The translations under genes and the position numbers were made by a program. A stretch of DNA of 64,000 nt, from NCBI GenBank assembly GCA_026196275.1, contig JAPHTQ010000029.1, positions 1 through 64,000 of the forward strand, given 5' to 3'. The notes under the pieces were generated by a model. It was not told where the DNA came from. It saw only the letters and a program-made list of their open reading frames with translations, and made no database searches. Below, piece by piece: positions 7,330-18,766 of the stretch. This DNA is from Gammaproteobacteria bacterium (GTDB lineage: Bacteria > Pseudomonadota > Gammaproteobacteria > Thiohalomonadales > Thiohalomonadaceae). Every line of letters starts with the position of its first letter. Positions within the stretch are counted from its first letter, which is position 1.

Positions 7330-9726
7330 TTAATGATCTTCCTGTGGCCTGTTCCAACTGCGCACATGGAGATCCCGTTGCGGGAAGGGAATTTCAACGC
7401 CGGCCTTGTGGAACGCAGCGTCAATGGCAAAATTGATATCGCTGACCACCTGCAACCGCTCGTCGATATTTTTGATAAATGCGCGCAGTTCAAAATTGAG
7501 TGAGCTGTCGCCAAAGCCAAGGAACAGCACTTTGGGCTCGGTCATCGAGCCATCAAGGATCACATTAGGGTGCTCGGCGGCAACCTGTAACAAGATCGCC
7601 TTTACCTTCTGCGTATCGCTGCCGTAGGCAACACCAACAGGTACCCGGATCCGGCCGCGGGAATCGTAAAGCATCCAGTTGGTCACCTGCCCGGAGATCA
7701 GTTCAGAGTTCGGCACAATCACATCGGCCCGGTCGAAGGTCTGGATCATGGTGGAGCGGATACTGATGCGCTTGACGTACCCCTCCGTCGTTCCCACCAC
7801 GATCCAGTCTCCGGTTTTTACCGGCCGCTCGAACAGCAGGATCAGCCCAGAGACGAAGTTGTTGACAATATTCTGCAGACCAAAACCGATACCCACCGAA
7901 AGCGCACCGGCAATAATGGCAAGGTTGGTAAACTTGACCCCGGCCACGCCCAGCGCAACGAGAATCGCCACTGCCACGCCGATGTAGCCGGTAATGGTTA
8001 CCATCGCCTCACGCGATCCGCGCTCCATCCGGCTTTGGTTCAGCCAGACGCTCTCCATCCTGCGCCGCAACCAGCCGCTCAGGGCAAGCAGCACAGCAAA
8101 CGCCACTACGGCAATCACCACACGCACCGGGATAATGGTCAACGAACCGATCTGGAAGCCTTCCAGAATATAAGTGGAGATTTTTCCCAGCGTCTCGTTG
8201 GAGATCCCCCAAACGAGCAACAGGCCATAGACCGCAGCGATCCAGACAGTCATTACGGACAGTACGCTGAACCAACCCACCCACGGCATTGATTCGCCCG
8301 CCCCGTAACCCAACAGTCTGCGCAACTGCACCTGCCACCAGAGCCGGCCGTCACGAAAACCGGCGAAAAACTCCCTGCACAGGTGTACTGCCAACCAGGT
8401 GGCAAGAAGGATAAAACCACTCCCCATAATGATGCGCAGTAGCCAGTAAGCGATGTTGCGGTAACCAAACAACTCGGCAAACAGCGTGGCGACCAGCAAC
8501 AACACTGTCACACCGTAAAGCCCGCGTATCCCGTGTTCACGCATCAGCCGTTGCAGGTAATGGGCGACCCAGAAGAGGCACAGCACGACCGTCACCACAA
8601 ACACATCCCGTAACAACAGCCCCGCCGCCTCGGAGATCTCCTGACGCGCATCGCTGGCCGCAACCAGGCTGCCAAAATAGGCCATTGTCACGAGCAACTT
8701 CAGGCTTCTGCCAAGACCCCGGCTGATCGCTGCGGGCAAGCTGAACAGCGGTTCGATGGTCCGGTTACCGCGAAAAAGAAAATGCAGCAGGGCCCAGAAC
8801 AGGAAAAAGAGGGGCAGGGTGGTACCCAACTGATAGGCCAGGGACTCGGGCGCCGCCCCCAGGACAAGGGCGGCGAAGATCGCCGTTGTAGCGCCGGCAA
8901 GCAGATGGGGCGCATAGTAACCGAGCGCCGCAAGCAGCATCAGTGAAAAACGTGCTCTCTCCTCCCGTTTTGCACTGCACCAACGGAAACACTTACGCCG
9001 CAGCAACAGGCCCAGGGCGAGAGCCACCAGCAGCATGACGGCAAGGTTCAGCAGCGCCATTGGGCCTGGCAGCTGCAGCCCGCTTCGATTGACCACGAAG
9101 TCGACCCCGCCGCCTATCCAGCGCCAGCTCAGATCGCCATGCTGTTTGAGCAGGCTAAAGCTCTCCTGCCCGCGGGCAAAGAACTTTTCGGTCAGCATCT
9201 GCTGCCGTTTGGCATCCAATTTCTTATACAGGTCACTGCCCTGCAGCTGCAGCAGACGATAGGCAGCGAGGTTGGCATCAACCAGACCCTTTCTCTCCCT
9301 GATCACGGTACGCTGTTCGGAAATCGCCGCCGGTTCATTTTCCGCCTGCGGACCCAGCGTCTCCAGCTGGTTTTTCAGCTGCGCCTGCCGCGCCTCCAGG
9401 GTCTGGATATGCACCGCCAGCGACTCGCCCAGCGCGCTGATCTCCTGTTGCCAGCGAAGCAGTTGTTCCTCGCTTAACTCCTCCGTCTGCTCCAGTGCCG
9501 CTTCAAGTCCGTCGAACCGCTGTTCCAGCGCACGCCACTCTTCACCGCTCTGACTGGCATCGGCCGAGGATGATTTGCCGACGGGAAAGAAGGTGGCGTC
9601 AAAGGGCGTCTCAGCGGCCAGAATGGGCGGCCCCGGGATGATCACCGCAAGCACCAGTAAAGTCAGCCAACCGGTTATCCGCCGCACTGTATTGCGCTCC
9701 GTTTCGCTCACACTCATCCGTTGCAT
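7330..9726 (-). CDS. Large MscS-family mechanosensitive channel with DUF3772-like N-terminus
   Basis: A 798-residue membrane protein. A secretion signal (TGWLTLLVLAVIIPGPPILA) is followed by a coiled-coil periplasmic region rich in Glu and Gln (about 55-200). Then come about eight to ten membrane helices (about 225-600) and an MscS core. The pore helix ALSVGIGFGLQNIVNNFVSG has the Gly/Ala pattern of MscS TM3. The beta domain GDWIVVGTTEGYVKRISIRST and VIVPNSELIS follow. MscS channels open under membrane tension to release osmolytes. The long N-terminus resembles the MscK/YbdG-like large members. The start could be ATG 9726 or the ATG three codons later. It is the last gene of a minus-strand set with the VIT and DUF211 proteins. 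Confidence 0.88.
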   Translation of the reverse strand: MQRMSVSETERNTVRRITGWLTLLVLAVIIPGPPILAAETPFDATFFPVGKSSSADASQSGEEWRALEQRFDGLEAALEQTEELSEEQLLRWQQEISALGESLAVHIQTLEARQAQLKNQLETLGPQAENEPAAISEQRTVIRERKGLVDANLAAYRLLQLQGSDLYKKLDAKRQQMLTEKFFARGQESFSLLKQHGDLSWRWIGGGVDFVVNRSGLQLPGPMALLNLAVMLLVALALGLLLRRKCFRWCSAKREERARFSLMLLAALGYYAPHLLAGATTAIFAALVLGAAPESLAYQLGTTLPLFFLFWALLHFLFRGNRTIEPLFSLPAAISRGLGRSLKLLVTMAYFGSLVAASDARQEISEAAGLLLRDVFVVTVVLCLFWVAHYLQRLMREHGIRGLYGVTVLLLVATLFAELFGYRNIAYWLLRIIMGSGFILLATWLAVHLCREFFAGFRDGRLWWQVQLRRLLGYGAGESMPWVGWFSVLSVMTVWIAAVYGLLLVWGISNETLGKISTYILEGFQIGSLTIIPVRVVIAVVAFAVLLALSGWLRRRMESVWLNQSRMERGSREAMVTITGYIGVAVAILVALGVAGVKFTNLAIIAGALSVGIGFGLQNIVNNFVSGLILLFERPVKTGDWIVVGTTEGYVKRISIRSTMIQTFDRADVIVPNSELISGQVTNWMLYDSRGRIRVPVGVAYGSDTQKVKAILLQVAAEHPNVILDGSMTEPKVLFLGFGDSSLNFELRAFIKNIDERLQVVSDINFAIDAAFHKAGVEIPFPQRDLHVRSWNRPQEDH

Positions 9727-9756
9727 ACCGTCTGTTGCCTGGTTCGGTTGATACCG

Positions 9757-10332
9757 TCAGGGATTGATAAGATAGATCAGCAGTATCGTCAGCAGCGCGA
9801 TCACCAAGGTGCGCAGTCCGCTCCAGAGCCAATTACTGCCACGGATATTGCCGATCACTATCCCCAGCATAAACAATATTGCCAACGCCACCAGAATAGC
9901 CATCTCCAGGGGGTGCAGCGGCAACGCTACGCCAGCCCGGGCGAGCCACAGCGGCAGTATGATCACGATGCCGATACTGAACGGGGCCAGCCCGTTGACC
10001 AGGGCAATAAAAACCGGAATAGAGCGGCTGGCCTGGCCATGGGCGGTATCACTGAGGTCACGTACCATGGCCCCTTCCAGCTCCTGCAACTCACGTTCGC
10101 GCTCTGCCGATTCGCTGATGTAGGCACTGCTGATACCGCTGATCCCCAAGGCGACCGTCGCCCCCAGGCAGGCGCTGATCACCACCACCAGCGGGGTCTC
10201 GCCGCTGACGTAGAAACCGATATTCAGGCCCAGCAGCGTCAGCGCACCGTCAAAACCGTTCACCACAAAGTAGCGCCGCGCAATACCGTGCGAGCGCGAG
10301 AGTGAGAAGACAAATCGAAGCTGTCTCAGCAT
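9757..10332 (-). CDS. VIT1/CCC1-family membrane protein
   Basis: A 191-residue protein resembling the short VIT (vacuolar iron transporter)/TIGR00267-type family. It has about five membrane helices: GFDGALTLLGLNIGFY, LVVVISACLGATVALGISGI, SIPVFIALVNGLAPFSIGIV, a helix around PLHPLEMAILVALAILF, and a C-terminal helix. The cytoplasmic loop SESAERERELQELE between helices two and three is acidic, as in proteins that bind Fe2+ or Mn2+. Its substrate here is unknown. Six bases separate it from the DUF211 gene, so they are probably co-transcribed. DUF211 and this membrane family are reported as neighbours in other genomes, which suggests linked function. Confidence 0.7.
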   Translation of the reverse strand: MLRQLRFVFSLSRSHGIARRYFVVNGFDGALTLLGLNIGFYVSGETPLVVVISACLGATVALGISGISSAYISESAERERELQELEGAMVRDLSDTAHGQASRSIPVFIALVNGLAPFSIGIVIILPLWLARAGVALPLHPLEMAILVALAILFMLGIVIGNIRGSNWLWSGLRTLVIALLTILLIYLINP

Positions 10333-10338
10333 GACCCG

Positions 10339-10620
10339 TTAAGGCTCTGCGGGCAGGCTCTCTGCCTCACCGAGGATCTCAACCTCATCGATGCTGTGCA
10401 GCGATGCGCCCAGTTCGTTGATCTTCGCCTCCAGCGCAACAAAATCCATATCTTCGGCCTCCACACTGAGAAGCACCGACTCGGTTTTGTCATCCACCTC
10501 CTCCACGCGCATATTTACCCGGTACTCACTACCGAGCGCCGCGATGGCCTTGGCAAATTCAATGATGTTGGGCTGTCGGGGTTTGAGTACATCCAGTACC
10601 AGTCGTTTCATCTTGGCCAT
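10339..10620 (-). CDS. DUF211 family protein
   Basis: A 93-residue protein matching the DUF211 form: a start such as MAKMKRLVLDVLKPRQPNII, then an alternating beta-alpha ferredoxin-like fold with VNMRVEEVDDKTESVLLSVE and IDEVEILGE. The function is unknown; metal or small-ligand binding has been suggested for the fold. It is the first gene of the DUF211-VIT-MscS minus-strand set and starts opposite trkH, sharing a 132-bp control region with it. Confidence 0.75.
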   Translation of the reverse strand: MAKMKRLVLDVLKPRQPNIIEFAKAIAALGSEYRVNMRVEEVDDKTESVLLSVEAEDMDFVALEAKINELGASLHSIDEVEILGEAESLPAEP

Positions 10621-10665
10621 AGCCCGCCTTTGTTATGTTTAAGTTAGCGATACCAGCAATAGTAG

Positions 10666-10688
10666 GTTGCCGCGGCCTCTGCGGCAAC
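10666..10688. promoter_or_regulatory. 8-bp perfect hairpin in the DUF211/trkH divergent region
   Basis: GTTGCCGC (10666-10673) and GCGGCAAC (10681-10688) enclose seven bases. It lies between two divergent starts with no T tract, so an operator or mRNA leader hairpin is more likely than a terminator. Confidence 0.4.
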
Positions 10689-10752
10689 AGCCCTCGCCCG
10701 ATACGGCATTGCATGCTGCCATGCTATGCTTCAACGAAAAAGGGAGCGGACC

Positions 10753-12213
10753 ATGAGCGAGGGGATCCAGACACTACGACACGCCGTCAGACCCACTGTA
10801 CTGGCGAAGTACCTGGGTCAACTCGCCCTGGTACTGGCGATGCTGTCACTGGTGCCCCTGGCGGCCTCCCTCTTTTTTGCCGAATATGGCATCAGCCTGC
10901 GCTACCTGCTGGTGATCCCGGGGCTGCTGCTGCTGTTTTTTCTCTCCCTCAAACTTCCAACGCCGGCACAATTGCAACAAAACGAGGCGCTGGCGATCGT
11001 CGCCCTCGCCTTCCTGCTCTCTCCACTTATCTCCAGCTTCACCATGATGGCCGGCGGATTGGGTTGGGGCGAAGCCCTGTTCGAGTCTATCTCGGCCATT
11101 ACCACCACCGGCCTGAGTACCCTTGACGATCTGCAGGAACGCTCTCACACTTTTCTCTTCACCCGCGCCTGGCTGCAGTGGTATGGCGGACTGGGGATCG
11201 TGGTGCTTTCCCTTGCCCTGATGGCCGGCTATCAGGCCACCAGTCGGCGCCTGGCCGAACCGCCCGCCGGCGAAGGCCTCGCTACCACCACCCGCACCTA
11301 CGCCCGCCATATCCTTGGCGTCTACGTGGCGCTGACCCTGCTGGGGATCGCCCTGCTCTCCTCCCTCGGCATGACACTTTTCGATGCCGTCAGCCACGCC
11401 CTGGCGGCGGTCTCCACCGGCGGTTTTTCGCCCCATAACGAGAGTCTCGGCTATTTCGATGCACCGGCAAAGACGACGGGGGTAGTGCTCATCGGTCTTG
11501 CCGGTGCCGTGCCGCTGCACCTCTACTACCGCTTTCGCCAGCGCGGCCTGACCACCACCCTTCGGGATCCCGAGCTGCGTGCCCTGCTGCTGCTGACCCT
11601 GCTGGTGTGCGGCGCACTCGGCCTGTCTCTGTACCAGCACGGCATGAGCGGGGAGGATGCCTTGTTTCACGGGCTGATTCAGGGTGTCTCGGCGCAGAGC
11701 ACCAGCGGTTTCTCCTCGCTCGATATCGCTGCGCTGGACGACGGCAGCAAGCTGACCCTGATCATTTCGATGTTCCTCGGCGGCGGCCTTGGCTCCACCG
11801 CCGGCGGTATCAAACTACTGCGACTGCTGATCCTGCTGCGGCTGATCCAGTTGCTGCTGCAACGCAGCGCCTTGCCCAGTCATGCCGTCACCCAACCCCG
11901 CCTGTCGGGGCGTCCACTGGAAGAGGGGGATATCCAGGCGGCGCTGCTGCTGATCCTGATGTTTATCGTGATCATCGTCCTCTCCTGGCTGATCTTCCTC
12001 GCCTACGGCTACGCGCCCATCGACGCCCTGTTCGAGGTGGTCTCGGCCAGCGCCACGGTGGGATTGAGCAGTGGCATCACCGGCAGTGCTCTGGAGCCCG
12101 AACTGCAGGCCCTGCTATGTTTTGATATGTTGCTGGGGCGGCTGGAGATCATTGCCCTGCTAGTAGTACTCTACCCGCCTACCTGGCTGGGCAAACGGAT
12201 GGAGAGCACATGA
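10753..12213 (+). CDS. trkH: TrkH/KtrB-type potassium transporter membrane subunit
   Basis: A 486-residue K+ translocating subunit. The four pseudo-repeated pore loops, each with the filter glycine, can be read: SAITTTGLST, AAVSTGGFSP, SAQSTSGFSS and SASATVGLSS. Eight or more membrane helices surround them. AGGGAGCGGA just before ATG 10753 fixes the start; an in-frame ATG at 10726 lacks a ribosome site. It overlaps the downstream TrkA/KtrA gene by 4 bp (ATGA). The pair imports K+ with H+ or Na+, gated by the cytoplasmic ring. Confidence 0.93.
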   Translation: MSEGIQTLRHAVRPTVLAKYLGQLALVLAMLSLVPLAASLFFAEYGISLRYLLVIPGLLLLFFLSLKLPTPAQLQQNEALAIVALAFLLSPLISSFTMMAGGLGWGEALFESISAITTTGLSTLDDLQERSHTFLFTRAWLQWYGGLGIVVLSLALMAGYQATSRRLAEPPAGEGLATTTRTYARHILGVYVALTLLGIALLSSLGMTLFDAVSHALAAVSTGGFSPHNESLGYFDAPAKTTGVVLIGLAGAVPLHLYYRFRQRGLTTTLRDPELRALLLLTLLVCGALGLSLYQHGMSGEDALFHGLIQGVSAQSTSGFSSLDIAALDDGSKLTLIISMFLGGGLGSTAGGIKLLRLLILLRLIQLLLQRSALPSHAVTQPRLSGRPLEEGDIQAALLLILMFIVIIVLSWLIFLAYGYAPIDALFEVVSASATVGLSSGITGSALEPELQALLCFDMLLGRLEIIALLVVLYPPTWLGKRMEST

Positions 12214-12860
12214 GAGCGGTACTGATAGGGGCAGGTTCGCTGGGGGTGATGACCGCACGGCTGCTGCTGCGCCATCGCCATGAGGTGGTACTCATCGACA
12301 CCGACAAGGAGCGGCTCGACGCGGTGGCGGAGGAGCTCGACTGCGGCATGATCTGTGGTGACGGCAGCCGCCCGGCGCTGCTGCGTGAGGCCGATCCGGA
12401 GCACACCGACCACCTGTTCTGCCTGACCAATAACGACCAGACCAATATCCTCGCCTCGCTGGTGGGACGCTCCCTGGGCTTCCCCCATATCGTCACCCGC
12501 ATCGAAGACCCGCAGTATGAACACATCTGTCTGGAGCTGGGGCTGGAAAACCCGATCATCCCGGCTCGCACCATCGGCCGTCTCCTCTCCGACCTGTTCG
12601 AAGGACGCGACCCCCTGGAGCTCTCAACCATGATTCGCGACGAGGCGCGGGTCTTCTCCTTCGTTGCCCGCGATGAAGATCAGGCTCGAGTGGAAGAGCT
12701 GCCGCTGCCGGAAGATGTCCGCGTGATCTGCATCTATCGCAGCGGCACACTGACCATCCCGAAAGGAAAGGATAAAGTGGAGCCCGGTGATGAGGTGGTG
12801 CTCATCACCCACAGCAAGGATCTGGAGAAACTCAAGGAGCGCTGGGCAGCAAAACCCTGA
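12210..12860 (+). CDS. trkA: TrkA/KtrA-type potassium channel gating subunit, single RCK unit
   Basis: A 216-residue protein with an N-terminal Rossmann NAD-binding fold (GAGSLGVMTARLL, then the acidic VVLIDTDKERL) and a C-terminal TrkA_C domain (ELPLPEDVRVICIYRSG, PGDEVVLITHS). E. coli TrkA is about twice as long with two RCK units; this one-unit form is like KtrA. Such subunits form an octameric ring beneath TrkH/KtrB and respond to ATP/ADP or NAD(H). The ATGA overlap with trkH shows translational coupling. Confidence 0.9.
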   Translation: MRAVLIGAGSLGVMTARLLLRHRHEVVLIDTDKERLDAVAEELDCGMICGDGSRPALLREADPEHTDHLFCLTNNDQTNILASLVGRSLGFPHIVTRIEDPQYEHICLELGLENPIIPARTIGRLLSDLFEGRDPLELSTMIRDEARVFSFVARDEDQARVEELPLPEDVRVICIYRSGTLTIPKGKDKVEPGDEVVLITHSKDLEKLKERWAAKP

Positions 12861-12904
12861 ACGTAAAAAACTCACCACAGACGCCACCATGGATGGCTAC
12901 GATC

Positions 12905-13801
12905 TCAGTGGCGTGTGGTGCTTTCCCCCGCCGGCGACACCCCGGCAAAGAGCCTCTCGGCGTCAACCACATCGTAACGGTAGTGGCGGTTGCAGAACTG
13001 GCAGATCACCTCCACCGCACCCTCACTGTCGATAATGCCCATCACCTCGTCACGCCCCATGCCACGCAGGGTCTCCGCCACCCGCTCACTGGAGCAGGTG
13101 CAGTGAAAGGCCACCGGCTGTGACTCGAAAAGACGGATATCCTCTTCATGGAACAGGCGGTGGATCACCTCCTGCTGCTCGAGGGATAGCAGCTCCTCAT
13201 CGGTGATGGTGGCGGCCAGGGTGGTGAGGCGGTTCCACGTCTCGCCATCCTCCAGCCTCTCCGCCGGGAGTTTCTGCAGCAGCAAGCCCGCCGCACGCTG
13301 CTCGCCGGCAGTGAGCCACATGCGCGTCGGCAGCTGTTCGGAGCGCTCCAGGTAGTCGTCGATCGCCTCGGCCACGGAGCTCCCCGCCAGTTCGACGATC
13401 CCCTGATAGCGCTTGCTGCCCGGGCCAGGGTCGACGGTGAGCACCAGATTGCCATTACCGAAGCGACCCTGCAGATCACCCTCGGGCACCTCGCCGCTCC
13501 AACTGGCCATGCCACGGATATGGTAGAGCGGTCCGCCCTCGTCCTCGCCATGGTGCGGGCTGCAGTCGACCACCAGCAAATTGATAGGGCCGTCACCGCG
13601 CACCTGCAAGGTAATCGAGCCGTTAAACTTCATCGTCGCCGCCAGCAGTACACTCGCCACGATCAACTCACCCAGCGGCTCGCGCACCGCCGGCGGATAG
13701 TCGTGCCGCTCCAGCACCGCCTGCCACGAGGCGTCGAGCTGCACCAGCTCGCCGCGCACCGCGGCATGCTCAAACAGAAAACGTTGCAGGGTATCGGACA
13801 T
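12905..13801 (-). CDS. hslO: Hsp33 redox-regulated chaperone
   Basis: A 298-residue cytoplasmic holdase that is activated by oxidation and unfolding. The C-terminal zinc switch is complete: CTC, thirty residues, then CQFC, the Cx1C-x30-CxxC pattern. The N-terminal body contains GELIVASVLLAATMKFNGS and GDGPINLLVVDC, as in other Hsp33 proteins. The start is ATG 13801. Its stop faces trkA. A long-range inverted repeat occupies the DNA just upstream. Confidence 0.95.
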   Translation of the reverse strand: MSDTLQRFLFEHAAVRGELVQLDASWQAVLERHDYPPAVREPLGELIVASVLLAATMKFNGSITLQVRGDGPINLLVVDCSPHHGEDEGGPLYHIRGMASWSGEVPEGDLQGRFGNGNLVLTVDPGPGSKRYQGIVELAGSSVAEAIDDYLERSEQLPTRMWLTAGEQRAAGLLLQKLPAERLEDGETWNRLTTLAATITDEELLSLEQQEVIHRLFHEEDIRLFESQPVAFHCTCSSERVAETLRGMGRDEVMGIIDSEGAVEVICQFCNRHYRYDVVDAERLFAGVSPAGESTTRH

Positions 13802-13815
13802 GAAAAAAACCTTTT

Positions 13816-13970
13816 AACGCAAAGGCGCAAAGACGCGAAGGCCGCAAAGAAAACTATTGCTCAGTTCTCAGTATGGCGACGGTTCATACCATCTATACAG
13901 TATGCAATAAGCACAGCTGCCAGCAGCCACTTAAACCTTTGCGCTCTTTGCGTCTTCGCGCCTTTGCGTT
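13816..13970. repeat. Paired inverted repeat, CGCAAAG type
   Basis: The arm at 13816-13850 (units such as CGCAAAGGCGCAAAGACGCG) and its near reverse complement at 13937-13970 enclose about 86 bp of unique DNA between hslO and gatB. The transcript could fold into a long hairpin. Confidence 0.8.
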
Positions 13971-13980
13971 GAGATCTTTT

Positions 13981-15429
13981 TTAACCTTCCAGCTTGGATT
14001 TGAGGAGCTGATTGACCTGGCCGGGGTTAGCCTTGCCGCCGGTCGCCTTCATCACCTGGCCGACGAAGAAGCCGATCATCTTGCCGCGCTTGTCCGGCTC
14101 GGCACTGCGGTAGTTCTCTACCTGTTGGGCATTGTTGGCGATCACCTCGTCGATCACCGCCTCGATGGCGCCGCTGTCGGTGATCTGCTTGAGGCCCTTC
14201 TTCTCGATCACCGCATCGGCATCACCCTCACCGCTCCACATTGCCTCGAACACCTCCTTGGCGATCTTGCCGGAGATGGTGTTGTCGACGATCCGCTTGA
14301 GCATGCCGGCGAGCATCTCTGCCGAAACCGGGCTCTGCTCAATCGTCTTGTCCTCACGGTTGAGTGCGGCGGAGAGATCGCCCATCACCCAGTTGGCGCA
14401 GAGCTTCGCCTCGGCACCGGAGGCCTCGACCACCTGCTCGAAGTAGTCGGCGATACCGCGGGAGCTGGTGAGAAAACCGGCATCATAGGCGGGCAGACCG
14501 AACTGTTCGATAAAGCGATCCTTCTTCGCATCGGGCAGTTCGGGCAGCGTCTTGCGCAGCGCCTCGATGAAGTCCTCTTCGACCACCACCGGCAACAGAT
14601 CCGGGTCGGGGAAGTAACGGTAGTCGTTGGCCTCCTCCTTGGAGCGCATGGAACGGGTCTCGCCCTTGTCGGCGTCAAACAGGCGGGTCTCCTGCACCAC
14701 CTTACCGCCGGATTCGATAATGGCGATCTGTCGCTCCACCTCGTACTCCACCGCCTTTTCGACGAAACGGAAGGAGTTGAGGTTCTTGATCTCGGCGCGG
14801 GTACCGAACGCCTCCTGCCCCTTGGGACGGATGGAGACGTTCACATCGCAGCGGAACGAGCCCTCCTGCAGGTTGCCGTCGCAAATGCCCAGATAGGTGA
14901 CAATGGAGTGAATCTTGCGCATGTAGGCCGAGGCCTCGGCGCCGGAGCGCATGTCCGGCTCGGAGACGATCTCCAGCAGCGGTGTGCCGGCACGGTTCAG
15001 ATCGATGCCGGTCATGCCGTGGAAATCCTCGTGCAACGACTTGCCCGCATCCTCCTCGAGGTGGGCACGGGTGATACCGATGGTCTTGCTCTCGCCGCCC
15101 TCCAGCTCGATAGCCAGCTGACCCTTGCCAACGATGGGCAGCTCGAACTGGGAGATCTGGTAGCCCTTGGGCAGATCGGGGTAGAAATAGTTCTTGCGCG
15201 CGAAGACCGAACGCCTGCCGATCTCGGCATCTACCGCCAGACCGAACATCACCGCCATGCGCACCGCCTCCTTGTTCAGCACCGGCAGCACACCCGGCAG
15301 GCCAAGGTCTACGGCACAGGCCTGGGTGTTGGGCTCGGCACCGTAGGCGGTGGCGGCACCGGAAAAGATCTTCGATTTGGTCGCAAGCTGGGTGTGGATT
15401 TCACACCCGATAACAACTTCCCATTCCAT
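13981..15429 (-). CDS. gatB: Asp/Glu-tRNA amidotransferase subunit B
   Basis: A 482-residue GatB, the kinase/tRNA-binding subunit of the GatCAB complex, which converts Glu-tRNA(Gln) or Asp-tRNA(Asn) to the amide form. Family motifs are present: [13 protein letters not shown] near the start, [14 protein letters not shown] (here [15 protein letters not shown]), [30 protein letters not shown], and a C-terminal YqeY-like domain ending [11 protein letters not shown] chose ATG 15429 because AGAGG lies nine bases upstream; a longer start would translate the repeat. Gene order on the minus strand is gatC-gatA-gatB, as usual. Confidence 0.95.
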   Translation of the reverse strand: MEWEVVIGCEIHTQLATKSKIFSGAATAYGAEPNTQACAVDLGLPGVLPVLNKEAVRMAVMFGLAVDAEIGRRSVFARKNYFYPDLPKGYQISQFELPIVGKGQLAIELEGGESKTIGITRAHLEEDAGKSLHEDFHGMTGIDLNRAGTPLLEIVSEPDMRSGAEASAYMRKIHSIVTYLGICDGNLQEGSFRCDVNVSIRPKGQEAFGTRAEIKNLNSFRFVEKAVEYEVERQIAIIESGGKVVQETRLFDADKGETRSMRSKEEANDYRYFPDPDLLPVVVEEDFIEALRKTLPELPDAKKDRFIEQFGLPAYDAGFLTSSRGIADYFEQVVEASGAEAKLCANWVMGDLSAALNREDKTIEQSPVSAEMLAGMLKRIVDNTISGKIAKEVFEAMWSGEGDADAVIEKKGLKQITDSGAIEAVIDEVIANNAQQVENYRSAEPDKRGKMIGFFVGQVMKATGGKANPGQVNQLLKSKLEG

Positions 15430-15445
15430 TTTAAAAACCTCTTTC

Positions 15446-15602
15446 AACGCAAAGGCGCAAAGACGCAGAGGACGCAAAGAAAGGTGAATGCTGTTTGTTC
15501 TGAGGCAACATTATCATTCCGGAATTCACAGTTAGTGGATACCCTGTTTCAAACACAACCAATGACCCTTTGCGTTCTTTGCGTCTTAGCGCCTTTGCGT
15601 TA
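15446..15602. repeat. Paired inverted repeat between gatA and gatB
   Basis: Arms 15446-15482 and 15568-15602 are of the CGCAAAGGCGCAAAGACGC type and are near reverse complements around about 85 bp of unrelated DNA. It sits inside the gat operon, so it would be transcribed as a hairpin between gatA and gatB. Confidence 0.8.
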
Positions 15603-15615
15603 ATCATTTGTTTTT

Positions 15616-17067
<1,452 letters not shown>

Positions 17068-17083
17068 GCTTAATCCAGTTGCA

Positions 17084-17157
17084 GGTTACAAGTTACAAGT
17101 CGCAAGTCGTTGGGTGGCAAGCTTTCTTGCTTGTAACTTGCCACATTCCACTTGCTA
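17084..17157. repeat. Paired inverted repeat, TTACAAG type, between gatC and gatA
   Basis: The left arm (17084-17109) has tandem TTACAAG units and the right arm (17129-17157) their complement CTTGTAA and variants. It has the same design as the heptamer hairpins at 27.3 and 55.8 kb. The right end touches the gatC stop codon. Confidence 0.65.
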
Positions 17158-17442
17158 CTCGATCACTCTGGGTACCAGGAACAGGCCGTTCTCCACAGCC
17201 GGTGCGTATTGCTGGAAGTGATCGCGCCGGTTCTCCTCGGTGACCACATCTTCGCGTAGTCGCTGGGCCATCTCCAGCGGATGGGCCATCGGCTCCACAC
17301 CGCTGGTATCGACCGCGCTCATCTGCTCCACCAGGGTAAGGATGCTGGTGAGGTTCTCGGCATAGGCCGGAACATCCTCCTCGCTGATGGCCATGCGTGC
17401 AAGGTAGGCAATGCTCTGCACATCGCTTTTGTCGAGTGCCAT
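17155..17442 (-). CDS. gatC: Asp/Glu-tRNA amidotransferase subunit C
   Basis: A 95-residue GatC, the small helical subunit that wraps GatA and Gat[38 protein letters not shown] and [11 protein letters not shown] are typical. I chose ATG 17442; the ORF can extend six residues upstream without a better site. It is the first gene of gatCAB, divergent from mreB, with about 180 bp of shared control region (17443-17620) that holds no gene. Confidence 0.93.
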   Translation of the reverse strand: MALDKSDVQSIAYLARMAISEEDVPAYAENLTSILTLVEQMSAVDTSGVEPMAHPLEMAQRLREDVVTEENRRDHFQQYAPAVENGLFLVPRVIE

Positions 17443-17536
17443 GGTAAATTTACTCCACAATTAGCCGCTGCGGCCGACCAAATCCGGGCGAATCGGCCGC
17501 TAATAGGTAAAAAGAGGAAACTTATCACAGATATGA

Positions 17537-18679
<1,143 letters not shown>

Positions 18680-18766
18680 CTGCCCGGCAAAAATACTTCG
18701 CCGTTACCGCCACGGTACCATTCAAAGCCCGGTACTTCCTGCAAGGGGGGGTGAGTCATAAAACAG

